In this document: positions 16,994 through 25,652 of the stretch, one piece after another | Numbering within the stretch: position 1 is the stretch's first letter | How the letters are laid out: each line of letters starts with the position of its first letter | Translations under genes and position numbers: made by a program | NCBI RefSeq assembly: GCF_029581355.1 | Contig: NZ_CP120849.1 | Location: 4,000,501 to 4,064,500 of the forward strand | DNA: 64,000 bases | Reading direction: 5' to 3' | Source of the DNA: Parabacteroides chongii | GTDB lineage: Bacteria; Bacteroidota; Bacteroidia; Bacteroidales; Tannerellaceae | Notes under the pieces: model-generated | What the model saw: only the letters and a program-made list of their open reading frames with translations | The model's database searches: none | Told to the model about the DNA's origin: nothing

Positions 16994-17617
16994 TTACAGG
17001 CTTTGTTTATTTAGCTGATTGATTTTCTGCAAATACTTATGTATAATTTCAATATGTTCTTTGAGAGTTTCCTTTCCGTATTGCTCCAGTAAATCGGGAT
17101 AATTTTTAAGAAGTGTCATCATCTTTTCGGAGCCAACTTTATCCAGTTCTTTCGTTGCTGGATCCATTTCGTAATAAACGCGGGAAGAGGCTTCATTGGC
17201 AGCTTGAACGGCACCTCCAATAACCCCGAATGCTGCAGCAGCACTCGGACCAACCGAGATTGCATAGAAATAAACTTTTCCCTGACAGACTATTGCAGGG
17301 GCAAACCAGGCTCCGATAACGCGTTTTTTGAATTTCAATTTTCGACAGTTTACGTATAGAGAATCATTGACCTCTATTGCGTAAATTTTTGTTTTAATTA
17401 ATTTGTCAGTCTCTTTATCTCCGTTGTATATTTTATAGTCAGCACCTCCGGACATGAATATCTGGTTCTTGGTCCGTTTTTCAACAATCACGCTTAATGT
17501 TGTATCATAGTTTCCATTTAATAGATCGGTAATACTGTTGTACGATTTACATGGTTTCTGGGCAAAAAGACCTTGCGTAAGCAGGAAAAGGCATAAAATA
17601 AGATAAGTTGTTCTCAT
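16994..17617 (-). CDS. Exported protein of unknown function
   Basis: I do not recognise a characterised family. The 207-residue protein has a signal peptide (MRTTYLILCLFLLTQGLFAQ) and no other clear membrane anchor. A glycine/alanine-rich stretch (GPSAAAAFGVIGGAVQAA, about residues 123-140) could be a short hairpin or membrane-associated segment. The C-terminus is a charged helix (LKEHIEIIHKYLQKINQ). It resembles small Bacteroidales-restricted periplasmic proteins. It lies between proS and pgk, separated from pgk by a terminator. Confidence 0.7.
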   Translation of the reverse strand: MRTTYLILCLFLLTQGLFAQKPCKSYNSITDLLNGNYDTTLSVIVEKRTKNQIFMSGGADYKIYNGDKETDKLIKTKIYAIEVNDSLYVNCRKLKFKKRVIGAWFAPAIVCQGKVYFYAISVGPSAAAAFGVIGGAVQAANEASSRVYYEMDPATKELDKVGSEKMMTLLKNYPDLLEQYGKETLKEHIEIIHKYLQKINQLNKQSL

Positions 17618-17658
17618 TGTATATCGAGTTAGATTGAATTAGGGGCGAAATATAGAAA

Positions 17659-17693
17659 TAAAAAGGCAACCTTAAAATAAGATTGCCTTTTTA
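17659..17693 (-). terminator. Terminator of pgk
   Basis: AAAAAGGCAA pairs with TTGCCTTTTT around a short A/T-rich loop just past the pgk stop codon. The T run suits the minus strand. Confidence 0.85.
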
Positions 17694-17712
17694 TAATATT
17701 GAAAATTAATTC

Positions 17713-18984
17713 TTATTTGTACGGTTCGCCTTTAACAGCAGCGATACCCGGCAGAACTTTACCTTCGATAGCTTCTAGCAAAGCACCACCACCTGTAGAT
17801 ACATAAGATACTTCGCTTGCAATACCGAACTTGTTAACGCAAGCAACAGAGTCGCCACCACCAACAAGAGAGAATGCACCGTTCTTAGTAGCTTCAACGA
17901 TAGCGTTACCTACTGCACGAGAACCGTCAGTGAAGTTTTCGAATTCGAATACGCCTGTAGGACCGTTCCAAAGGATAGTCTTAGATTTCTTGATAACGTC
18001 AGCGTAGATTTCGATAGTCTTAGGACCGATGTCAAGACCTTCCCATCCGTCAGGAATTTCGTTAACGTTAGCAAATTTAGTATTTGCGTCGTTGCTGAAA
18101 GCATCAGCGATCTTAGCGTCGACAGCCAATACCAGGTTTACACCTTTTTCTTTTGCTTTCTTCATCAGGTCGAGAGCCAGATCCAGTTTGTCATCTTCGC
18201 AGATAGAGTTACCGATCTTGCCGCCCATAGCCTTAGTGAAAGTATAAGTCATACCACCTGTTACGATCAGGTTATCTACTTTGTTCAGCAGGTTTTCGAT
18301 GATTTCGATTTTAGAAGAAACTTTAGAACCACCCATGATAGCGGTAAACGGACGAGCGATGTCGTTCATTACTTTTTCTACAGCTTTTACTTCTTTTTCC
18401 ATCAGGTAACCGAACATTTTGTGGTCAGCATCGAAGTAATCAGCGATCAGCGCCGTAGAAGCGTGAGCACGGTGAGCAGTACCGAATGCATCGTTTACAT
18501 AGCAGTCTGCATAAGAAGCCAATCTCTTAGTGAATTCTTTCTGGCTTTCTTTTACTGCTTTTTTAGCAGCTTTCTTTTCGTCGTCTGTTGCATCTTCAGC
18601 CAAACCTCTGGGTTTACCTTCTTCTTCTGCATAGAAACGAAGGTTTTCCAGCAATAAAGCTTCGCCCGGTTGCAGAGCAGCAGCTTTAGCACCAGCTTCT
18701 TCACCAATACAGTCGTTAGCAAACTGAACTTCTACGCCCAGTAATTCAGATACACGACCCAAAATATGTTTCAGTGAAAATTTATCAGTAACGCCTTTCG
18801 GACGACCCAGGTGAGAACCTATGATTACACTGCCACCGTCTGCCAGGATCTTCTTAAGAGTAGGAAGAGCGGCACGAATACGGGTGTCGTCTGTGATGTT
18901 GAAGTTTTCGTCCAATGGAACGTTGAAGTCAACTCTTACAAATGCCTTTTTGCCGGCAAAATTGAAATTGTCAATTGATTGCAT
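17713..18984 (-). CDS. pgk: Phosphoglycerate kinase
   Basis: The 423-residue glycolytic enzyme transfers phosphate from 1,3-bisphosphoglycerate to ADP. The N-terminal substrate motif RVDFNVPLD, the [11 protein letters not shown] block and the hinge region [18 protein letters not shown] are clear. The nucleotide motif [10 protein letters not shown] and the C-terminal [13 protein letters not shown] are also clear. The start at 18984 (MQSIDNF) is preferred over an ATG 60 bases upstream, which lies in the promoter region. A short charged insertion near residues 125-150 ([16 protein letters not shown]) is common in Bacteroidetes Pgk. Confidence 0.96.
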   Translation of the reverse strand: MQSIDNFNFAGKKAFVRVDFNVPLDENFNITDDTRIRAALPTLKKILADGGSVIIGSHLGRPKGVTDKFSLKHILGRVSELLGVEVQFANDCIGEEAGAKAAALQPGEALLLENLRFYAEEEGKPRGLAEDATDDEKKAAKKAVKESQKEFTKRLASYADCYVNDAFGTAHRAHASTALIADYFDADHKMFGYLMEKEVKAVEKVMNDIARPFTAIMGGSKVSSKIEIIENLLNKVDNLIVTGGMTYTFTKAMGGKIGNSICEDDKLDLALDLMKKAKEKGVNLVLAVDAKIADAFSNDANTKFANVNEIPDGWEGLDIGPKTIEIYADVIKKSKTILWNGPTGVFEFENFTDGSRAVGNAIVEATKNGAFSLVGGGDSVACVNKFGIASEVSYVSTGGGALLEAIEGKVLPGIAAVKGEPYK

Positions 18985-19031
18985 AACTCTTGTATTTAAA
19001 TTTCTGTATAAAATGTCTTTCTTAGCGCTCG

Positions 19032-19039
19032 CAAACTTA
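19032..19039 (-). promoter_or_regulatory. -7 box of pgk
   Basis: The minus strand reads TAAGTTTG 48 bases upstream of the chosen pgk start, which supports that start. Confidence 0.65.
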
Positions 19040-19251
19040 CACAAAAATATTTTATTTCAATGTTACATTTGCAGAATAATTCGGTCTGTTTAGCATACAA
19101 ATGGCTTCTTTTAGGGTTGTCTATATATAATGTATAGGAAAGGTTCGTTTGTTATCGCATCCATAACAGAGCTTTAACGGATTAGGAAAGGAAATGCTTG
19201 TACGATAGTTTTTTTTTAATTCTTTTAAAAGTATCTAATACTCTCTGTCTA

Positions 19252-19259
19252 TATATTTG
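19252..19259 (+). promoter_or_regulatory. -7 box of the NEW3/ABC operon
   Basis: TATATTTG lies 48 bases upstream of the NEW3 gene. Confidence 0.65.
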
Positions 19260-19306
19260 CCTCCGGCTAATAAGTAATCATTTTTGTATACTCTATAAAA
19301 ATCATT

Positions 19307-20461
19307 ATGAAAATGCAAATTAACTGTTTAAACCTATTATTTGTACTGTTATTGGGGATAATCCCTTGTAGTAAAGTCCACGCTGATGATTCTGAAAAGA
19401 GCGTGATGTTGTACACTCCCTACACAAAGATAGCGGTTCCGCCGGGGGAGTCGATCGATTACAGTATTGACGTCATTAACAAAAGTGACGAAGTGAAAAA
19501 CGCAACTATCTCTGTCGAGGGAATGCCTCGGGGATGGAGTTATGAAGTAAAGTCCGGGGGATATTCGATCAGCCAGCTTTCGGTCCTTCCGGATGAGAAG
19601 AAGAATTTTTCCCTGAAGGTGGAAGTGCCGGTGAAAGTGAATAAGGGAACTTATAATTTTACGGTTTCGGCTGATGGCATGGCAAAACTTCCGCTTACTA
19701 TTACCGTTTCCAAGCAGGGAACTTATCAGACAGACTTCACAACTACCCAGCCAAATATGGAAGGTAATTCCAAATCTACTTTTACCTTTAATGCAACGAT
19801 CAAGAATCGTACTGCGGAACAACAACTTTATGCCCTGACGGCTGAAGTGGAAAGAGGTTGGAATGTGGTGTTTAAGCCTAATTATAAGCAGGCGACATCT
19901 GCACAGGTAGAACCGAACGCGACTCAAAATATAACGATCGATGTCAATCCGCCGGCAAATGTAGCAGCAGGAACTTATAAAATCCCCGTTCATGCATCGA
20001 CTGGTTCTACTTCTGCCGATCTGGAACTGGAAGTAGTCATCACCGGTTCCTATGAAATGGAACTGACGACACCGAGGGGATTGCTTAGTTCGGATATAAC
20101 GGCTGGCGATACCAAGCGGATAGATCTGGTAGTAAAAAATAACGGTTCCGGTGAGTTGAAAGATGTAACATTTTCAGCAAGCAAACCGGTAGACTGGGAA
20201 GTCTCTTTCGATCCTGCCAAGGTCGTAAAACTGGGGGCAGGACAGAGCACAAATGTGGTGGCTATCGTAAAGGCTTCCAAAAAGGCGCTTCCGGGCGATT
20301 ATGTTACAAAAATGGAAGCAAAGACGCCGGAAGTTAATGCTACTGCAGATTTCCGTATCTCCGTAAAGACCCCGATGGTTTGGGGATGGGTCGGTGTATT
20401 TATTATAGTGGTAGTATTAGGTGGTGTGTATTATCTGTTCCGCAAATACGGAAGGAGGTAA
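19307..20461 (+). CDS. NEW3-domain membrane-anchored protein, ABC transporter partner
   Basis: The 384-residue protein has a signal peptide (residues 1-26), about three immunoglobulin-like NEW3/COG1470 repeats, and one C-terminal transmembrane helix (WGWVGVFIIVVVLGGVYYLFR). Most of it should therefore face the periplasm. The repeats are recognisable by phrases such as PPGESIDYSIDVINKS, then NKGTYNFTVSA, AAGTYKIPVHAS and LPGDYVTKMEA. NEW3 proteins often precede an ABC ATPase and permease, as here, where the ATPase begins 3 bases downstream. Its task may be substrate capture or complex assembly. This is not established. An in-frame ATG six bases later is also possible. Confidence 0.85.
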   Translation: MKMQINCLNLLFVLLLGIIPCSKVHADDSEKSVMLYTPYTKIAVPPGESIDYSIDVINKSDEVKNATISVEGMPRGWSYEVKSGGYSISQLSVLPDEKKNFSLKVEVPVKVNKGTYNFTVSADGMAKLPLTITVSKQGTYQTDFTTTQPNMEGNSKSTFTFNATIKNRTAEQQLYALTAEVERGWNVVFKPNYKQATSAQVEPNATQNITIDVNPPANVAAGTYKIPVHASTGSTSADLELEVVITGSYEMELTTPRGLLSSDITAGDTKRIDLVVKNNGSGELKDVTFSASKPVDWEVSFDPAKVVKLGAGQSTNVVAIVKASKKALPGDYVTKMEAKTPEVNATADFRISVKTPMVWGWVGVFIIVVVLGGVYYLFRKYGRR

Positions 20462-20464
20462 GCC

Positions 20465-21205
20465 ATGTGCCAGCATGTTATCGAACTAACCGGCTTGACA
20501 AAGAAGTACGGAGGTTTTACGGCAGTGAACGATTTGAATCTCACTGTTGAGAAAGGTGATATATTTGGTTTGCTTGGCCCTAATGGTGCCGGTAAATCAA
20601 CAACTATCCTGATGATGCTCGGACTGACCGAACCTACTTCCGGGTCAGTAAAGGTCTGTGGTATAGATTCGACTACCCACCCGATAGAGGTAAAAAGGAA
20701 AGTCGGTTACCTACCCGAAGACGTAGGTTTTTATGATGATATGACCGGAATAGAGAACCTGGTTTACACGGCTCAGTTGAATGGTATTCCTAAAAGCGAA
20801 GCGATACAGAAAGCGGAGCAGCTACTAGACAGGGTGGGCTTGACTAATGAAGGAAAGAAGAAAGCCGGGAAATATTCCCGGGGTATGCGTCAGCGTCTGG
20901 GACTGGCGGATGTGTTGATAAAAGAGCCGGAAGTAATTATTTTGGATGAACCGACATCGGGAATAGATCCGTCCGGTGTACGCGAATTTATGGATTTAAT
21001 TCATCAGTTGAGCCATGAGGACGGTTTGACGGTCTTATTCTCTTCCCATCATTTGGATCAGGTTCAGCAGGTTTGCAACCGGGTCGGGTTATTTAGCGGT
21101 GGTAAACTACTGGCTGATATCAGGCTGGCCGAGTTGCAAAAAGAAGAACATGCGCTCGAACATATTTATAATCGTTATTTCGAAGGAGGTAAAGATCATG
21201 AATAG
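20465..21205 (+). CDS. ABC transporter ATP-binding protein
   Basis: The 246-residue cytoplasmic ATPase has Walker A GPNGAGKST (38-46), signature YSRGMRQR in place of LSGGQ, and Walker B VIILDEPTSG. The H-loop reads FSSHHLDQ. It belongs to the CcmA/NosF-like group that pairs with ABC-2 permeases. The start follows AAGGAGGT closely, an uncommon feature in this phylum. It overlaps the permease gene by 8 bases, so the two are translationally coupled. The substrate is unknown. Confidence 0.92.
   Translation: MCQHVIELTGLTKKYGGFTAVNDLNLTVEKGDIFGLLGPNGAGKSTTILMMLGLTEPTSGSVKVCGIDSTTHPIEVKRKVGYLPEDVGFYDDMTGIENLVYTAQLNGIPKSEAIQKAEQLLDRVGLTNEGKKKAGKYSRGMRQRLGLADVLIKEPEVIILDEPTSGIDPSGVREFMDLIHQLSHEDGLTVLFSSHHLDQVQQVCNRVGLFSGGKLLADIRLAELQKEEHALEHIYNRYFEGGKDHE
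21183..21190 (+). promoter_or_regulatory. Shine-Dalgarno-like site for the ABC permease
   Basis: AAGGAGGT lies 7 bases before the ATG at 21198. A matching AAGGAGGT stands just before the ATPase start at 20465. Most genes in this window lack such sites. Confidence 0.6.
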
Positions 21206-22154
21206 AATATATCATCCTTTTTGGGTAATTGTAAACAAGGAAGTCTCCGACCATGTGAGAAGTTGGCGGTTTATCATTCTGATCGTCATAATTGCGTTGA
21301 CTTGTATGGGGGCGTTGTACACTGCCCTTACTAATATCGGTGCTTCTATTAAACCGAATGATCCGGATAATGCATTCTTGTTTCTGAAGCTGTTTACCGT
21401 ATCAGATGGGACGTTGCCCTCCTTTGTCGTATTTATCAGCTTTTTAGGGCCATTGTTAGGAATCGCCCTCGGATTCGATGCGATCAATTCGGAGCAAAAC
21501 AGGGGTACGCTTAGTCGTATCCTGTCACAACCGATTCATCGGGATTATCTGATCAATGCGAAGTTTGTGGGAGCTTTGATCGTGATAGCGATTATGCTGT
21601 TTTCGTTAGGCTTTTTGGTGATGGGTTTTGGGTTGATTGCTATCGGTATTCCGCCAACGGCAGAAGAGTTTCTGAGGATGGTGTTCTTTATTATTGTCAG
21701 TATCTTCTACGTGGCCTTTTGGCTGAATTTGTCGATATTCTTTTCCATACAATTCCGTCAGGCGGCGACTTCTGCATTGGCTTGTGTGGCAATTTGGTTG
21801 TTTTTCAGTGTTTTTTATAATATGATCATTAATCTGATAGGAAAAGCACTCAGTCCTTCCGGATTTGCCAGCGATTATCAGATAATCAGTTACCAGCGCT
21901 TTATGCTTAATCTGTTACGTTTCGCACCGAGCCAGTTGTTCAGTGACGCAACGACCACATTGCTGATGCCTTCTGTCAGAAGTTTGGGGCCGTTGACTAT
22001 GGAACAGGTTCATGGAGCTATTCCCAGTCCGTTGCCTTTAGGACAGAGCCTGATGGTTGTCTGGCCGCAATTGACCGGGCTGATTGCGGCGACGGTTGTT
22101 TGTTTCGCTTTATCATATGTATCTTTTATGAGGAGAGAAGTTCGTTCCCGGTAA
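21198..22154 (+). CDS. ABC-2 type transporter permease
   Basis: The 318-residue membrane protein has six likely transmembrane segments, starting with FIILIVIIALTCMGALYTAL. It also has the ABC-2/NosY-type block DAINSEQNRGTLSRILSQPIHRDYLINAK after the second segment. It is the membrane partner of the ATPase and presumably of the NEW3 protein. The start at 21198 is set by the preceding ribosome-binding-like site and the overlap with the ATPase gene. A terminator follows. Confidence 0.9.
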   Translation: MNRIYHPFWVIVNKEVSDHVRSWRFIILIVIIALTCMGALYTALTNIGASIKPNDPDNAFLFLKLFTVSDGTLPSFVVFISFLGPLLGIALGFDAINSEQNRGTLSRILSQPIHRDYLINAKFVGALIVIAIMLFSLGFLVMGFGLIAIGIPPTAEEFLRMVFFIIVSIFYVAFWLNLSIFFSIQFRQAATSALACVAIWLFFSVFYNMIINLIGKALSPSGFASDYQIISYQRFMLNLLRFAPSQLFSDATTTLLMPSVRSLGPLTMEQVHGAIPSPLPLGQSLMVVWPQLTGLIAATVVCFALSYVSFMRREVRSR

Positions 22155-22167
22155 TTTGATAAATTAG

Positions 22168-22206
22168 AAAAGGCTCTTATCCGATGTAGGGATGAGAGCC
22201 TTTCTT
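22168..22206. terminator. Bidirectional terminator, permease / AlaX
   Basis: GGCTCTTATCC (22172-22182) pairs with GGATGAGAGCC (22190-22200) with one G-U pair. It is flanked by A-rich and T-rich sequence, so it can serve both converging genes. Confidence 0.85.
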
Positions 22207-22231
22207 TATTCATTGTATATCTACCTTTTGG

Positions 22232-22699
22232 TTATACGGCTTCCAGCTTAAAGCGCAGGCGTAATCTTCCGTCTGCATAATCATAGTTAAGCAGTTTGAA
22301 CCGTCCAATTTCGGAGGTATTGCCGACGTGGGCGCCAATGCATGCACAAGTATCGTAATCTCCAACACGAACGATACGTAGTGTCTCGCTGGCATCTTCC
22401 GGTAATTTGCTGAGATCGACAATGGCACCGGCTTCCGATTTCGGGATAAAGTCGACTGTTACAGGTAGATGTTGATCTATCACTTCGTTTATCCGTCGTT
22501 CTACTTCTGCCATCATTTCAGCAGTAGGCGCTTCTGACAATTCATAATCGCACTTGCTCTTTTTTCTTTCTATATGGGCGTTCCTGGAACGGGGACAACC
22601 GAACATTCGGACCATCGTCTGGTTAAGAATATGTTCGGCCGTGTGCATAGGTGGATACTCGGCCTTGTTGTGCTCGTTTAATTGAAGTTCTTGTTCCAT
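22232..22699 (-). CDS. AlaX-like tRNA-editing domain protein
   Basis: The 155-residue protein is a free-standing second-additional-domain (SAD) protein related to AlaX and to the editing domain of threonyl- and alanyl-tRNA synthetases. The metal-binding HxxxH is at His19-His23 (HTAEH) and the CxxxH at Cys120-His124 (CIGAH). Such proteins remove serine or glycine wrongly attached to tRNA-Ala. The specificity here is inferred. It is downstream of the tandem acetyltransferase gene with a 31-base gap, likely one transcript. Confidence 0.87.
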   Translation of the reverse strand: MEQELQLNEHNKAEYPPMHTAEHILNQTMVRMFGCPRSRNAHIERKKSKCDYELSEAPTAEMMAEVERRINEVIDQHLPVTVDFIPKSEAGAIVDLSKLPEDASETLRIVRVGDYDTCACIGAHVGNTSEIGRFKLLNYDYADGRLRLRFKLEAV

Positions 22700-22730
22700 A
22701 AATAAATTGAATATCTCTGTTTTTGATTAT

Positions 22731-23807
22731 TTATTCTGCAATATCCTTTTTCAAAAGGCTATATACATTAATATCTGTGTATTCACCGTTTATTAAAAGT
22801 TCACCGTCGCGTTCCGTTCCTTCTTGTTTGAATCCTAAGCGTTGGGGAATGGCATTGCTGGCTGTATTGCCTATGGCACATCTTATTTGAATACGATTGA
22901 ATCCTTTTTCACAGAGAGCTAACAGGCATAAATGATGTACGGCCCTGGTAACAAGACCTTTTCCTCTGTATTCAGGAAGTAGCCAATAACCTATTTCCGT
23001 ACGATGGTTGGCACGGTCTGAGAAATGAAAACCGATCAGTCCGCAAATACTTTTCCCTTTCTCAATCATATAGACGATATCCCGTTCTTCATACGGAACC
23101 TGTAACGAAGATGAAAGGAAGGCTTGTTCATCGCCAACACTTTTCAGGCCATCGACAAAAGGTAGCCAGGTCCGTAAGTCGTCACGATTTTTATCTATTG
23201 CATCGAAAATGATTCCGGCATCTTCGTAAATAGCTTCACGGATGGTATAACCCGGAACACCGAAAGACGAGACATGAGGATAAATACATTTCTCGAATGC
23301 TTTCCTTATATTATTGCCTCTGTAACGAACTTCTCCTGTATATTGGAATCCCAGCGAATCGATCAGGTGAAGCATATATTCATTGTCGTAATTTGTGTCG
23401 ACGCGAAAGTTATAGATTCCTTTCTGACGACTGACCTCTTCGGCTTCCAGCATAAAACGTTTAGCTATTCCTTGATGTTTCATTTCATCGGCAACAGCCA
23501 AACGATGGACAATCATATAAGGTAATTCATTCGTCCATTTTCCATCGATATCTTTATATACAGGTTCTCCGTCAAAAGAGATAACACCGTATGCAACCAC
23601 TTTATTTCCTTTGCAGAAGACATAACCGTTGCCGGTCTTAATGTCTTGACTGATCGTTTCGAGAGCCGGATAGCTTTCGTCCCATTGATGGCTGTTGAGC
23701 CGGCGCATTTGTTCTTTTGCTTGTCCGATAATAACCCAGATACGTTCGATATCTGTTTCTTCAGCTTTTCTGAATAGTAAGTCTGAAGCGATTTTCCTGT
23801 TGTCCAT
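22731..23807 (-). CDS. Tandem GNAT N-acetyltransferase
   Basis: The 358-residue protein contains two GNAT domains. The first (about residues 8-165) has the acetyl-CoA loop MKHQGIAKRFM. The second (about 180-350) resembles RimJ/RimL enzymes, with motif A LLPEYRGKGLVTRAVH and IQIRCAIGNTASNAIPQRLGF. It would acetylate an amine on a small molecule or protein. The substrate is not evident. The start at 23807 is chosen because it lies downstream of a -7 box, whereas an alternative ATG 27 bases upstream would leave almost no leader. Confidence 0.85.
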   Translation of the reverse strand: MDNRKIASDLLFRKAEETDIERIWVIIGQAKEQMRRLNSHQWDESYPALETISQDIKTGNGYVFCKGNKVVAYGVISFDGEPVYKDIDGKWTNELPYMIVHRLAVADEMKHQGIAKRFMLEAEEVSRQKGIYNFRVDTNYDNEYMLHLIDSLGFQYTGEVRYRGNNIRKAFEKCIYPHVSSFGVPGYTIREAIYEDAGIIFDAIDKNRDDLRTWLPFVDGLKSVGDEQAFLSSSLQVPYEERDIVYMIEKGKSICGLIGFHFSDRANHRTEIGYWLLPEYRGKGLVTRAVHHLCLLALCEKGFNRIQIRCAIGNTASNAIPQRLGFKQEGTERDGELLINGEYTDINVYSLLKKDIAE

Positions 23808-23831
23808 AGTATACTTATATTTCAGCAGATG

Positions 23832-23839
23832 CAAATATA
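23832..23839 (-). promoter_or_regulatory. -7 box of GNAT/AlaX genes
   Basis: The minus strand reads TATATTTG 25 bases upstream of the GNAT start. Confidence 0.65.
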
Positions 23840-23896
23840 ATGATATATTTCGGGCAATCGGATATTTTTTGAAGAAGTAGGGGGAGGGAAGAAGGA

Positions 23897-23951
23897 GGAT
23901 GTGCCAAAAAGACGATATCTGCGTCTGGTTTATTTATTTTGGCACATCTTC
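23897..23951 (-). terminator. Nested hairpin after the 23970 gene
   Basis: An outer stem pairs GATGTGCCAAAA with TTTTGGCACATC. Inside it, on the minus strand, AGACG...CGTCT is followed by TTTT. It most likely ends the transcript of the outer-membrane protein gene. Confidence 0.7.
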
Positions 23952-23969
23952 CGTAGTTATCTTGATCGA

Positions 23970-24485
23970 TTAAAATTCATAGTGGAAACCGAATGTCAGG
24001 TCTTCAGAACTCAAGCTGATACCGGATGTACTGTTGCCATATTTGTAATCATCGCGGTAACCTGCAAATCCGTATTTAGTAACGAATGTAAGGTTCTTGC
24101 ATATCTCAAGAGCGATACCCGGCTTAATACCGATTTCAAAGCCGTTGACACTGTCGTTGCTTTCTTTTTTATAAGTAGAAACACCTACACCACCATCCAC
24201 GAATAAACGGACAATACCTTTTTCAAAGAAAGAGAAACGTGCATAAGGAGCAAAATTGAATGCGTTAGCCTTTAACTCGCCATTCTTGAAATGAGTATAA
24301 CCGATTTCTGCAGCGATAGCCCAGGTCTTGTTCAGGTTATAACCGACTTCAGGGGCGATAGTAAAATTGGTGACATCTGCGTTCTTGTCGTGAGTCAGAT
24401 TGAAAGAACCACCTACATAAACCTGTGCATCAGCACTGACGATTGCCATAAATGCAACCACCAAAGTAAAAATCAACTTTTTCAT
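23970..24485 (-). CDS. Outer-membrane beta-barrel protein
   Basis: This 171-residue protein has a signal peptide (MKKLIFTLVVAFMAIVSADAQ) and then about eight amphipathic strands. It ends in TFGFHYEF, a barrel-closing aromatic terminus. The start at 24485 follows from the signal peptide; an upstream ATG lies on the far side of the promoter. It resembles the protein at 9010 in size and layout. Its function is unknown. Confidence 0.8.
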   Translation of the reverse strand: MKKLIFTLVVAFMAIVSADAQVYVGGSFNLTHDKNADVTNFTIAPEVGYNLNKTWAIAAEIGYTHFKNGELKANAFNFAPYARFSFFEKGIVRLFVDGGVGVSTYKKESNDSVNGFEIGIKPGIALEICKNLTFVTKYGFAGYRDDYKYGNSTSGISLSSEDLTFGFHYEF

Positions 24486-24522
24486 CTTTGCTTGTATTTT
24501 AAACGTTAAATGTAAACGGGCG

Positions 24523-24530
24523 CAAAGATA
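24523..24530 (-). promoter_or_regulatory. -7 box of the 23970 gene
   Basis: The minus strand reads TATCTTTG 38 bases upstream of the chosen start. Confidence 0.65.
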
Positions 24531-24599
24531 AACAAAAATAAACATATGTTGTACGACATAAATATTTTATTGTTTGTCTTGCTTATTACAGAATATCCT

Positions 24600-24607
24600 T
24601 AACTTTG
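24600..24607 (+). promoter_or_regulatory. -7 box of panB
   Basis: TAACTTTG with a TTTG at 24573-24576 as possible -33 element, 29 bases upstream of panB. Confidence 0.65.
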
Positions 24608-24635
24608 CCGCCGTAACAATTAACAAAAAAGCATT

Positions 24636-25463
24636 ATGTCAGTTGCAAAGAGGGATTTAGATGATACAAGAAAGGTGACTACACATCGCCTGATGGAAAT
24701 GAAACAACGTGGAGAAAAAATATCCATGTTGACAGCTTACGATTATTCAATGGCTAAACTGATCGATCAGGCAGGTATGGATGTTATCCTGGTCGGCGAT
24801 TCTGCATCGAATGTGATGGCCGGAAATGTAACAACGCTTCCTATAACACTGGACCAAATGATTTATCATGGTAAATCTGTTATGAAAGCCGTTAATCGTG
24901 CGTTGGTAGTAGTAGACCTGCCTTTCGGTACCTATCAGGGTAATTCGAAAGAGGCTTTGGCTTCCGCTATCCGTGTCATGAAGGAAACACATGCCGATTG
25001 TATTAAACTGGAGGGAGGAAGTGAAATAAGAGAATCTATTGAACGCATCCTTTGTGCAGGTATACCTATAATGGGACATTTGGGTTTGACTCCGCAGTCT
25101 ATCAATAAATTCGGTACTTATACAGTTCGTGCCCGTGAAGAAGCTGAAGCACAGAAGCTGATTGACGATGCTCACCTTTTGGAAGAGATCGGCTGTTTTG
25201 CCATCGTGTTGGAAAAGATTCCGGCAGAGTTGGCAGCACGTGTCGCTTCTGAGCTGACTATTCCTATTATTGGTATCGGTGCCGGTGGAGGTGTAGACGG
25301 CCAGGTTTTGGTTATGCATGATATGCTGGGTATCAACATGGGATTCTCTCCGCGCTTCCTTCGTAGATATGCTAATATCGGCGAAGAGATCACTCGTGCC
25401 GTACAGGCTTACATCGAGGATGTGAAGACACAGGATTTCCCGAACGAAAAAGAGCAGTATTAA
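24636..25463 (+). CDS. panB: 3-methyl-2-oxobutanoate hydroxymethyltransferase (pantothenate synthesis)
   Basis: The 275-residue cytoplasmic enzyme adds a hydroxymethyl group from methylene-tetrahydrofolate to alpha-ketoisovalerate, making ketopantoate for coenzyme A. The metal/substrate motif [11 protein letters not shown] lies at about residues 52-62. Further PanB blocks are [31 protein letters not shown] and [20 protein letters not shown]. No panC, panD or panE is adjacent. Downstream is a hairpin and a 22-bp-period array. Confidence 0.96.
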   Translation: MSVAKRDLDDTRKVTTHRLMEMKQRGEKISMLTAYDYSMAKLIDQAGMDVILVGDSASNVMAGNVTTLPITLDQMIYHGKSVMKAVNRALVVVDLPFGTYQGNSKEALASAIRVMKETHADCIKLEGGSEIRESIERILCAGIPIMGHLGLTPQSINKFGTYTVRAREEAEAQKLIDDAHLLEEIGCFAIVLEKIPAELAARVASELTIPIIGIGAGGGVDGQVLVMHDMLGINMGFSPRFLRRYANIGEEITRAVQAYIEDVKTQDFPNEKEQY

Positions 25464-25483
25464 TACTGATTGAACTTATAAGA

Positions 25484-25500
25484 AGCACGTGTTTCGTGCT
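25484..25500 (+). terminator. Hairpin after panB
   Basis: AGCACG (25484-25489) pairs with CGTGCT (25495-25500) around a 5-base loop. The tail is only moderately T-rich, so termination is possible but not certain. Confidence 0.5.
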
Positions 25501-25513
25501 GTTGATTCTGTTT

Positions 25514-25601
25514 TGCCACCGTGATGGCAAATGTCTGCCACTAGGATGGCAGAACATTGCCATTACGGTGGCAGGACTCTGCCATCCTAGTGGCAGAATC
25601 G
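25514..25601. repeat. 22-bp-period array, four units (TGCCA...TGGCA dyads)
   Basis: Units start at 25514, 25536, 25558 and 25580. The 16-bp cores are TGCCACCGTGATGGCA, TGCCACTAGGATGGCA, TGCCATTACGGTGGCA and TGCCATCCTAGTGGCA, each a dyad with 5-bp arms and a 6-bp centre, separated by 6 bases. Core 4 is the exact reverse complement of core 2, and core 3 of core 1 with one mismatch. The array fills the gap between panB and cbiA. Confidence 0.92.
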
Positions 25602-25652
25602 TTCGCTTAGCATAAAACCTTTCCATTATTATTGATGAACATCTTATAGATC

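Larger units (their letters stand above)
18985..19306. other. 322-bp divergent intergenic region, pgk / NEW3
   Basis: It contains the two divergent -7 boxes at 19032-19039 and 19252-19259. Between them the sequence is AT-rich and I see no gene, repeat or strong hairpin. Confidence 0.6.

Noticed and set aside
25514..25601. CRISPR array
   Set aside because: Spacers are only 6 bases, units are dyads of varying sequence, and no cas gene is in the window.
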